The notes beneath the pieces are model-generated. The model saw only the letters and a program-made list of their open reading frames with translations. It was not told where the DNA came from and did no database searches. Made by a program: the position numbers and the translations under genes. Shown in pieces: positions 33,352-40,767 of a DNA stretch of 64,000 bases. Position 1 is the stretch's first letter. Each line of letters begins with the position of its first letter. Origin of the DNA: an uncultured Anaerolineae bacterium (lineage in GTDB: Bacteria > Chloroflexota > Anaerolineae > Aggregatilineales > UBA2796); the NCBI GenBank assembly GCA_938005675.1, contig CALKXH010000093.1, positions 1-64,000 of the forward strand, written 5' to 3'.

Positions 33352-33380
33352 TTGTGCTGCGCCCGCACATCGGCTAGAAT
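33352..33380 (+). promoter_or_regulatory. Candidate promoter of icd
   Basis: TTGTGC (33352-33357) and TAGAAT (33375-33380) are 17 bp apart, about 65 bp before the icd ATG. The -10 matches the consensus in five of six positions; the -35 in three. Confidence 0.45.
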
Positions 33381-33446
33381 TGGGCGCAGTGAGCATCATC
33401 CAGAGCAAACGCGCAGCCTTGGCGCGCTCAGAAAGGTATCACGCGA

Positions 33447-34898
33447 ATGTCCCAGACTGTCCCGATTACGGTTGCTTACGGCGATGGCATCGGTCCGGAG
33501 ATCATGGAAGCCTGCCTGTTCATCCTCAAAGAGGCGGGCGCCCGCATCGAGATTGAGACGATTGAGATCGGCGAGAAAGTCTACCTGCGCGGCAACCCGG
33601 CTGGCATCGAGCCGAGCGCGTGGGAGTCGTTGCGGCGCACGCGCGTCTTCTACAAAGCGCCGATCACCACGCCGCAAGGCGGCGGCTTCAAGTCGCTCAA
33701 CGTCACCGCCCGCAAGACGCTTGGTCTGTACGCCAACGTGCGCCCGTGCGTCGCTTACGACCCGTTTGTGCGCACCAAGCATCCCGGCATGGATATCGTG
33801 ATCGTGCGCGAGAACGAGGAAGACCTCTACGCCGGCATCGAGCATCGCCAGACCGACGAGGTCTACCAGTGCCTGAAGCTGATCACGCGCCCCGGCTCGG
33901 AGAAGATCATCCGCTACGCCTTCGAGTACGCCCGCCAAAACGGTCGCCGCAAAGTGACCGCCTTCACCAAAGATAACATCATGAAGATGACCGACGGCTT
34001 GTTCCATCGCGTCTTCGATGAGATCGGCGCCGAGTACCCCGACATCGAGAAAGAGCATTGGATCGTGGACATCGGCGCCGCGAAGATGGCGGATACGCCT
34101 GAGGCGTTCGATGTGATCGTGCTGCCGAACCTGTACGGCGATATCCTCTCCGACGTGGCGGCGCAGATCGCCGGCTCGGTCGGCTTGGCGGGCTCCGCCA
34201 ACATCGGCACGCAAGCCGCCATGTTCGAGGCGATTCACGGCTCCGCGCCGCGCCGCGCCGGTCAGAATCTAGCCAATCCGTCGGGCTTGCTGCTGGGCGG
34301 CGTGATGATGCTGGTTCACATCGGGCAGCCCGACGTGGCGGAGCGCGTCCACAACGCGTGGTTAGCCACCATCGAAGACGGCTACCACACCTACGATATC
34401 TACAAGGAGGGCGTCAGCCGCGAGAAGGTCGGCACGCGCGAGTTCGCCCAGAAAGTCGTGGAGCATCTGGGCAAGAAGCCGCAGCAGCTCAAGGCGGTCA
34501 CTTACTCGGCAGCCAGCAGCATGACCAAAGCCGCCGAAGTCGACTTGAGCCGCCCGCCCGCCCGCAAGGAGCTAGTCGGCGTGGACGTCTTCGTGCATTG
34601 GCGCGAGCGCGATCCGAACAAGCTCGGCGAGGCGCTCAAGGCGCTGGGCGAGGAAGGGCTGCCCCTCTCGATGATCAGCAATCGCGGGCAGAAAGTCTAC
34701 CCCGACGGCTTGCCGGAGACCTTCTGCGTCGATCATTGGCGTTGTCGCTTCCTCTCGCCCAATAAGACGCCCATCTCCCACCAGCAGATCATCAGCCTGC
34801 TCGGTCGGGTGGCAGCTGCCGGCTACGACTTCATCAAGACTGAGAACCTCTACACCTTCGACGGCGAGGAAGGCTTCTCGCGCGGGCAGGGCGAGTAG
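33447..34898 (+). CDS. icd: NADP-type isocitrate dehydrogenase, Thermus-like long form
   Basis: A 483-residue isocitrate/isopropylmalate dehydrogenase-family enzyme. It converts isocitrate to 2-oxoglutarate in the TCA cycle. 'VAYGDGIGPEIMEA' opens the protein and 'RENEEDLYAGIEH' carries substrate contacts. 'VTAFTKDNIMKMTDGLF' and 'VLPNLYGDILSDVAAQIAGSVGLAGSANIG' hold the Mg2+ and substrate residues, and 'FEAIHGSAPR' the cofactor loop. After about residue 345 there is an extra domain of about 130 residues, as in the Thermus thermophilus enzyme; this distinguishes it from the shorter E. coli form. NADP over NAD is inferred from that similarity. A terminator-like hairpin follows. Confidence 0.88.
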   Translation: MSQTVPITVAYGDGIGPEIMEACLFILKEAGARIEIETIEIGEKVYLRGNPAGIEPSAWESLRRTRVFYKAPITTPQGGGFKSLNVTARKTLGLYANVRPCVAYDPFVRTKHPGMDIVIVRENEEDLYAGIEHRQTDEVYQCLKLITRPGSEKIIRYAFEYARQNGRRKVTAFTKDNIMKMTDGLFHRVFDEIGAEYPDIEKEHWIVDIGAAKMADTPEAFDVIVLPNLYGDILSDVAAQIAGSVGLAGSANIGTQAAMFEAIHGSAPRRAGQNLANPSGLLLGGVMMLVHIGQPDVAERVHNAWLATIEDGYHTYDIYKEGVSREKVGTREFAQKVVEHLGKKPQQLKAVTYSAASSMTKAAEVDLSRPPARKELVGVDVFVHWRERDPNKLGEALKALGEEGLPLSMISNRGQKVYPDGLPETFCVDHWRCRFLSPNKTPISHQQIISLLGRVAAAGYDFIKTENLYTFDGEEGFSRGQGE

Positions 34899-34914
34899 CC
34901 CGCCCCAGACCTGT

Positions 34915-34944
34915 GGCGGATGTCACAAACTTATGACGTCCGCC
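34915..34944 (+). terminator. Terminator-like hairpin after icd
   Basis: GGCGGATGTCA pairs with TGACGTCCGCC (one G-T pair) around an 8-nt loop, 17 bp after the icd stop. There is only a weak T-rich tail (CTCTT), so termination efficiency is uncertain. Confidence 0.5.
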
Positions 34945-35039
34945 GCCCTCTTCCCGCGCTGACCCGCACAGCAAGCCGCTAAACGCCCCTCAGGGCGCGC
35001 GCGCAAGGCAACAATTTTGCAACGTCCCCGCCCAGCGGA

Positions 35040-35067
35040 TTGACAGCTGGGCGAGGCGCTTTATAAT
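35040..35067 (+). promoter_or_regulatory. Near-consensus sigma-70 promoter of the PLP decarboxylase gene
   Basis: A perfect TTGACA (35040-35045) and perfect TATAAT (35062-35067) are 16 bp apart. It is the strongest promoter-like sequence I see in the window. Transcription would start near 35074, leaving a leader of about 245 nt before the decarboxylase ATG. Confidence 0.8.
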
Positions 35068-35073
35068 GCCCGC

Positions 35074-35318
35074 ACTATCGTTGGCGAGTTGAACGGGCTG
35101 TATGTTCGCCCATGTAACACGGTCACAGCTGACCACTCACGCTCAGCACGCCGTCGGCACGCGCCGCGCGGCGAAGCTGAACACTCCCCACGCCTAGCGC
35201 TCAGGCTGCCTCGCTCCGTGCAACGCCGCCGCGCAAAAGCGTGGCGGTTTTCGCTTGCCCAATCATCGGATTTGGCGACGACGGGGTCGCCGTTGCATGT
35301 GAGTTTTGAGGAGAGGAA
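35074..35318 (+). promoter_or_regulatory. Long structured 5' leader of the decarboxylase gene
   Basis: About 245 nt lie between the predicted transcription start and the ATG. The leader holds a terminator-like hairpin (35226-35251) and, 20 bp further on, a second hairpin GGCGAC/GTCGCC (35274-35291) near the ribosome-binding site GAGGAGAGG. It also holds a 77-codon Arg-rich frame whose TGA overlaps the decarboxylase ATG. I do not recognise a known riboswitch consensus. Premature termination or translational control is plausible. Apart from this the 34899-35318 gap holds only the icd hairpin and the promoter. Confidence 0.45.
35226..35251 (+). terminator. Attenuator-like hairpin inside the leader
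   Basis: CCGCC-G-CGC, loop AAAA, GCG-T-GGCGG is followed at once by TTTT. It has the form of an intrinsic terminator placed about 150 nt into the transcript and 70 bp before the decarboxylase ATG, which would truncate the message if not prevented. Confidence 0.55.
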
Positions 35319-36719
35319 ATGAGCGCACTCCCGCGCACCGAGACACTGCCCCTGCCCTTGATTGAGTCGCCCGCTTTGCCCGCGGGCTACCGAGTCATCG
35401 ATGGTCGCTTGTTCTACCGCGATCTGGACGTGCTGGCGCTCGTTGAGCGCCCCGTCTTTGTGAACGGACGGCTCGAGCGTCCCGCCATGCCGCTCTACGT
35501 GCGCCGCTTGAGCGCCCTGCGCGAGAATTACGCCTCTCTGCGCGCCGCCTTCGCCGCGGCGAGGGCGCAGGTCGGCTACCCGCGCGAGATGCTGATCGCC
35601 TATGCCAGCAAAGCCAATCCATCGGCGCCCGTCGTCAAGACCTTGCTGGAGGCGGGCGCTGCTTACGAGTGTTCGTCGGCGTTTGACGTGGACATCGTGC
35701 GCCACGCGGCGGCAAACGGCTGGCTAGATCGCGCCCGCCCGATCTTGGCGAACGGCTTCAAGCTCCCGCGCTACGCCGAGGCGCTCCTGCGCTTGCGCGC
35801 CGAGGGCTTCCAGAACATCCTGCCCATCTTTGACGATCTGGAGGAGATCGAGCTGTTCGCCGCGGCGGGCTTGCCCTTTGAGGTCGGCTTGCGGGCGCGC
35901 ACCCTCTCGGAGCAGCCCAATCGCTTCGGCATGGACGCTCCGACCTTGCGCCGCGCTGCGGAGCGCCTCGCCGCCCTGCCGCACCTGCGCCTGACCACCT
36001 ATCACGCCATGCAGACCGTCTCGGCGGCGCGCGGCTTGAGCTATCAGAATGGGCTGATTCACAGCTTGCGCGGCTATGCGGCGCTCTGGCGGCTCGCCCC
36101 GACCCTCAGCCGCTTCAATTTGGGCGGCGGCTTGCCCGCCCGCTTCAGCGGCATGAACTTCGAGGCGTGGTGGCGCCAGACGCTCGGCACGATCATGGCG
36201 GTCTGCGCCGAAGAGGGCGTGCCCGTCCCTGAGCTGATCGTCGAGACGGGGCGCTACATGGTGCAGGATCACGCCATGCGGCTCTTCAAGGTGGTCAAGA
36301 CGCGCGCGGGCAGCGATGGCGTGCCGTACTACATCGTCGAGGGCAGCATCATGAGCAATTTCCCGGATGCGTGGGCGCTGGGCGAGCCTTTCACCGTCCT
36401 GCCAGTGAACAACTGGGAAGGCGAGTTCGTGCGGGCGCGCTTGGCGGGCTTGACCTGCGATCATGACGACGTCTACCCGACTCGTCGGATGGAGGCTGAG
36501 CCGCTGCTGCTGCCCGCCAAGGCTGAGGGCTTGATCGTCGGCTTTTTTGAGTGCGGCGCCTACCAAGAGACGCTCGGCGGGCGGCGCGGGGCGCATCACT
36601 GCCTGCTGCCGGAGGGCGGCGAGCTGATCCTCGATGAAGAGGCGGACGGCGTGAGCCTGTTGCGCTACGCCGACGGGCAGGATGCGCCCGCCATGCTGGG
36701 CGCGCTCGGCTACGGCTGA
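35319..36719 (+). CDS. Fold-type III PLP decarboxylase (arginine/ornithine/diaminopimelate family)
   Basis: A 466-residue alanine-racemase-fold decarboxylase. 'MLIAYASKANPSAPVVKTLLEAGAAYECSSAFDVDI' contains the PLP Lys near residue 109. 'GGGLPARFSG' binds the cofactor phosphate, 'ELIVETGRYMVQDHAM' provides the Glu/Arg pair, and 'GFFECGAYQETL' the catalytic Cys of the partner subunit. 'LANGFKLPRYAEALLRLRAEGFQNILPIFDDLEE' recalls arginine decarboxylases more than diaminopimelate ones, but the protein is shorter than SpeA. The product would be agmatine or another amine for polyamine synthesis; substrate is uncertain. Ribosome-binding site GAGGAGAGG. It is preceded by a strong promoter and long leader. 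Confidence 0.75.
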   Translation: MSALPRTETLPLPLIESPALPAGYRVIDGRLFYRDLDVLALVERPVFVNGRLERPAMPLYVRRLSALRENYASLRAAFAAARAQVGYPREMLIAYASKANPSAPVVKTLLEAGAAYECSSAFDVDIVRHAAANGWLDRARPILANGFKLPRYAEALLRLRAEGFQNILPIFDDLEEIELFAAAGLPFEVGLRARTLSEQPNRFGMDAPTLRRAAERLAALPHLRLTTYHAMQTVSAARGLSYQNGLIHSLRGYAALWRLAPTLSRFNLGGGLPARFSGMNFEAWWRQTLGTIMAVCAEEGVPVPELIVETGRYMVQDHAMRLFKVVKTRAGSDGVPYYIVEGSIMSNFPDAWALGEPFTVLPVNNWEGEFVRARLAGLTCDHDDVYPTRRMEAEPLLLPAKAEGLIVGFFECGAYQETLGGRRGAHHCLLPEGGELILDEEADGVSLLRYADGQDAPAMLGALGYG

Positions 36720-36722
36720 GCG

Positions 36723-37295
36723 CTACGCGCCCTGCCAGGGCGAGCGGGTCGGCGTGAGGGGGCGCGGCGTGACGGTCGGCAGGGGCGTGGGCGTGGGCGA
36801 GGGCGTGAAGGTCGCTGAGGGGCGCGGCGTGGCGCTTGGGCGCGGCGTCGGGTTGACGGCGGCGATCACGCTCTGATGCATGTAGGCGCTGCGCGGGATC
36901 GGGTCATTCGGATACAAATTGACCTCATACCACTCCGGCGCCTCCGCCGCCCTGCCATAGACGCAAATGCGGTTGCCTTGATAGGGCATGGCGAGGGTCT
37001 CGCAGCGCTCGGAGGGGCATTCGCGCACGCGGGCGCGCACCGCCGTGACGTAGAACTCGAAGCAGGGGCGCGCCGTCGGCTGGACGCCGAAGATCAGGTT
37101 CATGGGCGGCACCTCGAAGGTGCGGGTCGGGCGCAGGGTGACGGTCGCGGCGGCAGTGGCGGTGGCGGGCGCCGTGATGTTGCCCGCCGTGCTGAGGAAT
37201 TGGAGCGCGCCTTGCCACAAAAAGTAGCCGCCGAAGACGATCAGCGCCGCCATGATCGCGGCTTGCCACGCCGAGCCGCCTCGCTCTCGGTACAT
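36723..37295 (-). CDS. Membrane-anchored SH3-like protein with Pro/Thr tail
   Basis: A 190-residue protein with one N-terminal transmembrane helix (about 10-32), an Ala/Thr linker and a small bacterial SH3-like domain (about 80-140). The domain shows 'RARVRECPSERCETLAMPYQGNRICVYG' followed by 'WYEVNL' and 'SAYMHQSVI', the usual beta pattern of envelope SH3 domains that contact cell-wall peptides. The last 45 residues are Pro/Thr/Ser repeats. It lies 15 bp downstream of mtnA and is probably co-transcribed, though no functional link is evident. It converges on the decarboxylase gene with a 3-bp gap. Confidence 0.7.
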   Translation of the reverse strand: MYRERGGSAWQAAIMAALIVFGGYFLWQGALQFLSTAGNITAPATATAAATVTLRPTRTFEVPPMNLIFGVQPTARPCFEFYVTAVRARVRECPSERCETLAMPYQGNRICVYGRAAEAPEWYEVNLYPNDPIPRSAYMHQSVIAAVNPTPRPSATPRPSATFTPSPTPTPLPTVTPRPLTPTRSPWQGA

Positions 37296-37310
37296 ACGTT
37301 TCTTGCTCCG

Positions 37311-38378
37311 CTAGACTGTCCTTTCGTTCAGGCGCGCCGCCAACTCCGCCAAGCGCTCGGCGAAGGGCGGGCGCAACACGCCGTACTCAGTGATGATGGC
37401 GCTGATGTACTCGTGCGGCGTCACATCGAAGGCGGGATTCGCCGCCGTCGCGCCCTCAGGGGCGATGCGCACGCCGTTGATGGCGGTGACTTCCTCGGCG
37501 CTCCGCTCCTCGATCTCGATCAGGTCGCCGTGCGCGAGGCTCAGATCGATGCTCGACCAAGGCGCCGCCACGTAGAACGGCACGTTGTGCGCCCGCGCTA
37601 CAATCGCCAAGTTGTACGTGCCGATCTTGTTGGCGACGTCGCCGTTAGCGGCGATGCGGTCGGCGCCGACGAGGCACAGATCGACGCCGCCGCGCCGCAT
37701 GAAATATCCTGAGGCGCCATCGGCGATGATCGTGTGCGGGATGCCCAGTTGGAGCAGCTCCCAGCTGGTCAGTTTGGCGCCCTGCAAGCGCGGACGGGTC
37801 TCGTCGACCAGCACGTGCAGCTGCTTGCCTTGCTCATGCGCCGAGCGAATCACGCCTAGCGCCGTCCCCCAGTGGACGGTCGCCAGGCTGCCGGTGTTGC
37901 AGTGATGGATGATGGTGGCGCGCTCTGGCACGAGCGCCGCGCCGTATGCGCCGATGCGCTGATTGATCTGCACGTCTGCATCGGCGATCTGCTGGGCGCG
38001 CGCCAACAAAGTGTCCTTGAGCGTTGCCACATCCTGTTCGAGGGCGCTCTGGGCGCTCTTGAGCATCTGCGCCACCGCCCACGCCAAGTTCACGGCGGTC
38101 GGGCGGGCTTTGCGGAGCAGCTCGGCGGCTTGCTGCAAATCAGCGTAGAGCGCTTGCGAGTCTTGAGCGGCGCTCTGCTGTGCCGCCAGCGCCATGCCGA
38201 AGGCTGCCGCCGCGCCGATGGCGGGCGCGCCGCGCACCACCATCGTCCGAATCGCCTCGGCGACTTGGGCGTAGGTCTGGCAGCGCGCGATCTCGAAGGA
38301 GTCGGGCAGTTTGCGCTGATCGATCAAGCAGACCTGCCCGTCTTGCCAGAAAACTGTGCGTATCTCAGCCGTGCTCAT
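37311..38378 (-). CDS. mtnA: Methylthioribose-1-phosphate isomerase
   Basis: A 355-residue MtnA of the eIF-2B alpha/beta/delta-like family, which converts methylthioribose-1-phosphate to methylthioribulose-1-phosphate in methionine salvage. '[20 protein letters not shown]' and '[11 protein letters not shown]' are typical N-terminal motifs. The catalytic Cys is in '[12 protein letters not shown]' and the catalytic Asp in '[23 protein letters not shown]'. '[18 protein letters not shown]' closes the protein. Length is normal. No other methionine-salvage gene is adjacent. The gene is divergent from the TPR protein gene, 44 bp away. Confidence 0.95.
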   Translation of the reverse strand: MSTAEIRTVFWQDGQVCLIDQRKLPDSFEIARCQTYAQVAEAIRTMVVRGAPAIGAAAAFGMALAAQQSAAQDSQALYADLQQAAELLRKARPTAVNLAWAVAQMLKSAQSALEQDVATLKDTLLARAQQIADADVQINQRIGAYGAALVPERATIIHHCNTGSLATVHWGTALGVIRSAHEQGKQLHVLVDETRPRLQGAKLTSWELLQLGIPHTIIADGASGYFMRRGGVDLCLVGADRIAANGDVANKIGTYNLAIVARAHNVPFYVAAPWSSIDLSLAHGDLIEIEERSAEEVTAINGVRIAPEGATAANPAFDVTPHEYISAIITEYGVLRPPFAERLAELAARLNERTV

Positions 38379-38410
38379 CTCGATTCTGCCTGTGGTGAGC
38401 TGCCTTGCGC

Positions 38411-38416
38411 TATACT
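38411..38416 (+). promoter_or_regulatory. -10 box (TATACT) directly before the TPR gene
   Basis: TATACT ends 6 bp before the ATG at 38423, so transcription would start at or next to the start codon. No Shine-Dalgarno sequence is seen. This suggests a leaderless message. The -35 region is poor. Confidence 0.4.
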
Positions 38417-38422
38417 GAGCCT

Positions 38423-39847
38423 ATGGTTGCACATTATAGCACGTTTGTCAGGCGACTTTTGCCGCGCTTGTTGGTGTTGGGCGGCTGTTTGCTGGCGTTG
38501 GGCGCGCCCTACCCTGTAGCGCTGCGCGAGCATCTGGCGCGCGGGGCGAGCGCTTTTCAGAGCGGCGATCTGGGCATCGCGCGCGAGGCTTATCATCGAG
38601 CGCTCATCTTTCTGCCCGCAGACCCCTTCATCCTAGAGCAGCTCTATCGCATTGCCCTCGCCGCGCGCCGCCACGACCTCGCGCGGGCGTACCTCGCCCA
38701 ACTGACTGAGCATCATGGCTACTCAAGCGCCGTGCATCGGCTCTGGGCGGAGTTTTTCGCCGCACAGGGCGACTCCTACGCCGCCGATGCGCATCGGCGC
38801 GCCGCTTTGAGCGGGACGCCCGCCGACGTGCCGCTCCTGCGCGCCTTGGCGGAGATGGCGTTAGGGCGGCGGGCGTGGGAGCGCGCCGCTGAGTATCTCG
38901 AACGCGCGTACGCCCTCGCGCCCGACGACGGGGAGGTGCGCTACGCGCTCGCCTTGCTCAGCCTGCCCGATCAGCCACAACGCGCCGCCGCGCTGCTCGC
39001 CGAGCTGCCCGATCAGCCGCGCTTCGCGGCTGCGGCGGCGCTGCGAGCGCTCATCGGCGCGCACGGGCAGGAGTCGCCGCCAACTTTCGCCTTCAGGGTT
39101 GGCTTGACGCTGATCGAGGCAGGTCAGTGGCGCCACGCCGAGCGAGCGCTGCACCTCGCCAATGCGCAAGGCGCCGATCTGCCCGCCGCGCGCGCCTTTC
39201 TGGGCTTGGCGCAGAGCCTCAACGGGCGCGAGGGCGCGCCGCTGATCGAGCAAGCCCTTCAAGCGGCGCCCGACGACTCCCTCGTGCAGTATGCGGCGGG
39301 CTTGTATTGGCGTTGGCGCGGCGATCTGGCTCAGGCGCTTGCCGCGCTGCGCCTCGCCTACGCCCTCGACTCGCAAAACGCGGGTCTGGCGGCTGAGATC
39401 GGCGAGACTTATCGGCGGAGCGGCGATCTGGCTGAGGCGGCGCGCTGGCTGCATAACGCTTTGCGCCTCGCCCCGCAGTCCGCCGCCCTCAGGCGCGCCC
39501 TCGCCGCCTTCTACGCCGACGAGAACTACGCCCTCAACGGCGCGGGCATGAACTTCCTGCGCGAGTCGCTGGCTATTTTGCCCGCCGATCCCGAAATTTC
39601 AGCCAATTACGGCTATGCGCTGCTCTACAATGGGCAAGTTCAGCTGGCATACGCCGAGCTGCAGCGCGCTGTGGCGCTGGATAGCCAAAATCCGCGCGCG
39701 CGCTACTACTTCGCCGTGCTGCTGGAGCATCAAGGCGACTCACAAGGCGCCATCGAGAGCTACCGTTTCGTCTACCAGCACGGCGAGGGGGCGCTCAGGC
39801 TGCGCGCCGAGCGCGCTCTGCAGCGGCTGGGCGCGCCCTCGCCCTAA
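38423..39847 (+). CDS. Exported or membrane-anchored TPR protein
   Basis: A 474-residue protein from the ATG at 38423. An N-terminal hydrophobic helix (about 10-30, 'LLVLGGCLLALGAPYPVAL') acts as a signal or anchor. The rest is a continuous array of TPR units, for example 'ARGASAFQSGDLGIAREAYHRALIFLPAD', 'ALAEMALGRRAWERAAEYLERAYALAPDD' and 'ANYGYALLYNGQVQLAYAELQRAVALDSQ'; about ten to twelve can be counted. TPR arrays bind proteins; the partner is not shown by context. The track's TTG start at 38405 is less likely because a -10 box overlaps it. Confidence 0.75.
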   Translation: MVAHYSTFVRRLLPRLLVLGGCLLALGAPYPVALREHLARGASAFQSGDLGIAREAYHRALIFLPADPFILEQLYRIALAARRHDLARAYLAQLTEHHGYSSAVHRLWAEFFAAQGDSYAADAHRRAALSGTPADVPLLRALAEMALGRRAWERAAEYLERAYALAPDDGEVRYALALLSLPDQPQRAAALLAELPDQPRFAAAAALRALIGAHGQESPPTFAFRVGLTLIEAGQWRHAERALHLANAQGADLPAARAFLGLAQSLNGREGAPLIEQALQAAPDDSLVQYAAGLYWRWRGDLAQALAALRLAYALDSQNAGLAAEIGETYRRSGDLAEAARWLHNALRLAPQSAALRRALAAFYADENYALNGAGMNFLRESLAILPADPEISANYGYALLYNGQVQLAYAELQRAVALDSQNPRARYYFAVLLEHQGDSQGAIESYRFVYQHGEGALRLRAERALQRLGAPSP

Positions 39848-39884
39848 TTTTTACAACTTTTTTACGATTCTGCGCCGATTGCGC

Positions 39885-39912
39885 TTGCATAAAGGCGCGC
39901 TTCCTTTACAAT
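39885..39912 (+). promoter_or_regulatory. Promoter of the secreted LamG/DUF1080-like gene
   Basis: TTGCAT (39885-39890) and TACAAT (39907-39912) are separated by 16 bp; transcription would start near 39919, about 30 nt before the ATG at 39951. Confidence 0.6.
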
Positions 39913-39950
39913 TTGAGACTGAAGGCAGGCTTTGTTCGAGAGGCTGACTT

Positions 39951-40649
39951 ATGTTTCGAAAAGCGCTCTATACGGTTCTGGTCGTCGTGCTTGCCAGCAC
40001 AGCGCTAGGCGTCGGCGCTCCTGTGGCTCAGGCGCAAGGCGATCCAGAGCGCATCACGTTGGATATCACGCCCGGGATGCGTCCGCTCGACCTGATCCGA
40101 CAGCTGCGCAGCGAAAACCTGATCCCCGGCGGCGGCTCGCAGCAGCTGACCGTGCCGCGCACCGTCATCAACGTCCGCAACAAGGGCTTCTGGTACTTCC
40201 CCATCGGGCGCGGCACGCAACTGCGCGACTTCGTGCTGCACTTCGAGATGCGCGGCGTCGAACTGCCCAGCGAGACCAACGGCTGTGGCATGGCGTTCCG
40301 CATCGTCGGCGAGGAAGACTTCAGCTATGTGCTGCTGACCGCTGATCGGCGCATCATCCTCGTTCAGCGCGACCGCGGCAAGAACATCGTCGAGTTCGAT
40401 GAATCCATCGATGAGCTAGAGGGCATCGATGCGACCGACTACGAGCTGGATCGCACGCAGTTGCACTTCGTCACGCTCATCGCCTACGGCAACGAGCTGA
40501 CTCTGTTCCTCAACGGCATCGAGATCGTCCGCGAGACGACGGCGCGCTCGGTGCGCGGGCGCTTCGCCACCATGCTCTACAACGAAGAAGGCAATCCCAG
40601 CAACACTGAGTGCCGCTACAGCAACGTCTTCGCTTGGGAACTCCGCTGA
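39951..40649 (+). CDS. Secreted protein with concanavalin-A-like domain
   Basis: A 232-residue exported protein. The signal peptide (about 1-29) ends 'APVAQAQG'. A short segment 'ITLDITPGMRPLDLIRQLRSENLIP' (about 34-58) resembles the opening of YceG/MltG-type domains. Residues about 75-232 have the strand pattern of a LamG/3-keto-disaccharide hydrolase-like (DUF1080) jelly roll: 'FVLHFEMRGVELPSETNG', 'YVLLTADRRIILVQRDRG', 'VTLIAYGNELTLFLNGIEIV', 'CRYSNVFAWEL'. These domains bind or cleave glycans; I see no residue set that proves catalysis. GAGAGG precedes the ATG. Confidence 0.6.
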   Translation: MFRKALYTVLVVVLASTALGVGAPVAQAQGDPERITLDITPGMRPLDLIRQLRSENLIPGGGSQQLTVPRTVINVRNKGFWYFPIGRGTQLRDFVLHFEMRGVELPSETNGCGMAFRIVGEEDFSYVLLTADRRIILVQRDRGKNIVEFDESIDELEGIDATDYELDRTQLHFVTLIAYGNELTLFLNGIEIVRETTARSVRGRFATMLYNEEGNPSNTECRYSNVFAWELR

Positions 40650-40714
40650 GCAGACCGTCGGAGGTGCTGGGCGTCGGCTCAGCACTTCTGCAAGCCATTC
40701 AGGGCGCGCCTCGC

Positions 40715-40720
40715 TATAAT
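40715..40720 (+). promoter_or_regulatory. -10 box (TATAAT) of the FAD/2Fe-2S fusion gene
   Basis: A perfect TATAAT lies 48 bp before the GTG at 40768. No -35 box of quality is seen at 16-18 bp. Confidence 0.45.
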
Positions 40721-40767
40721 CTGAGCAACATCACGACCGTTCGCCTCTGGAAGCGAGGTTTTTGCCC

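Noticed and set aside
35274-35291. Mini-ykkC (guanidine-II) riboswitch, because the loop contains ACGG
   Set aside because: Only one such hairpin is present, whereas that class needs two hairpins with ACGR loops; the flanking pairs do not fit.
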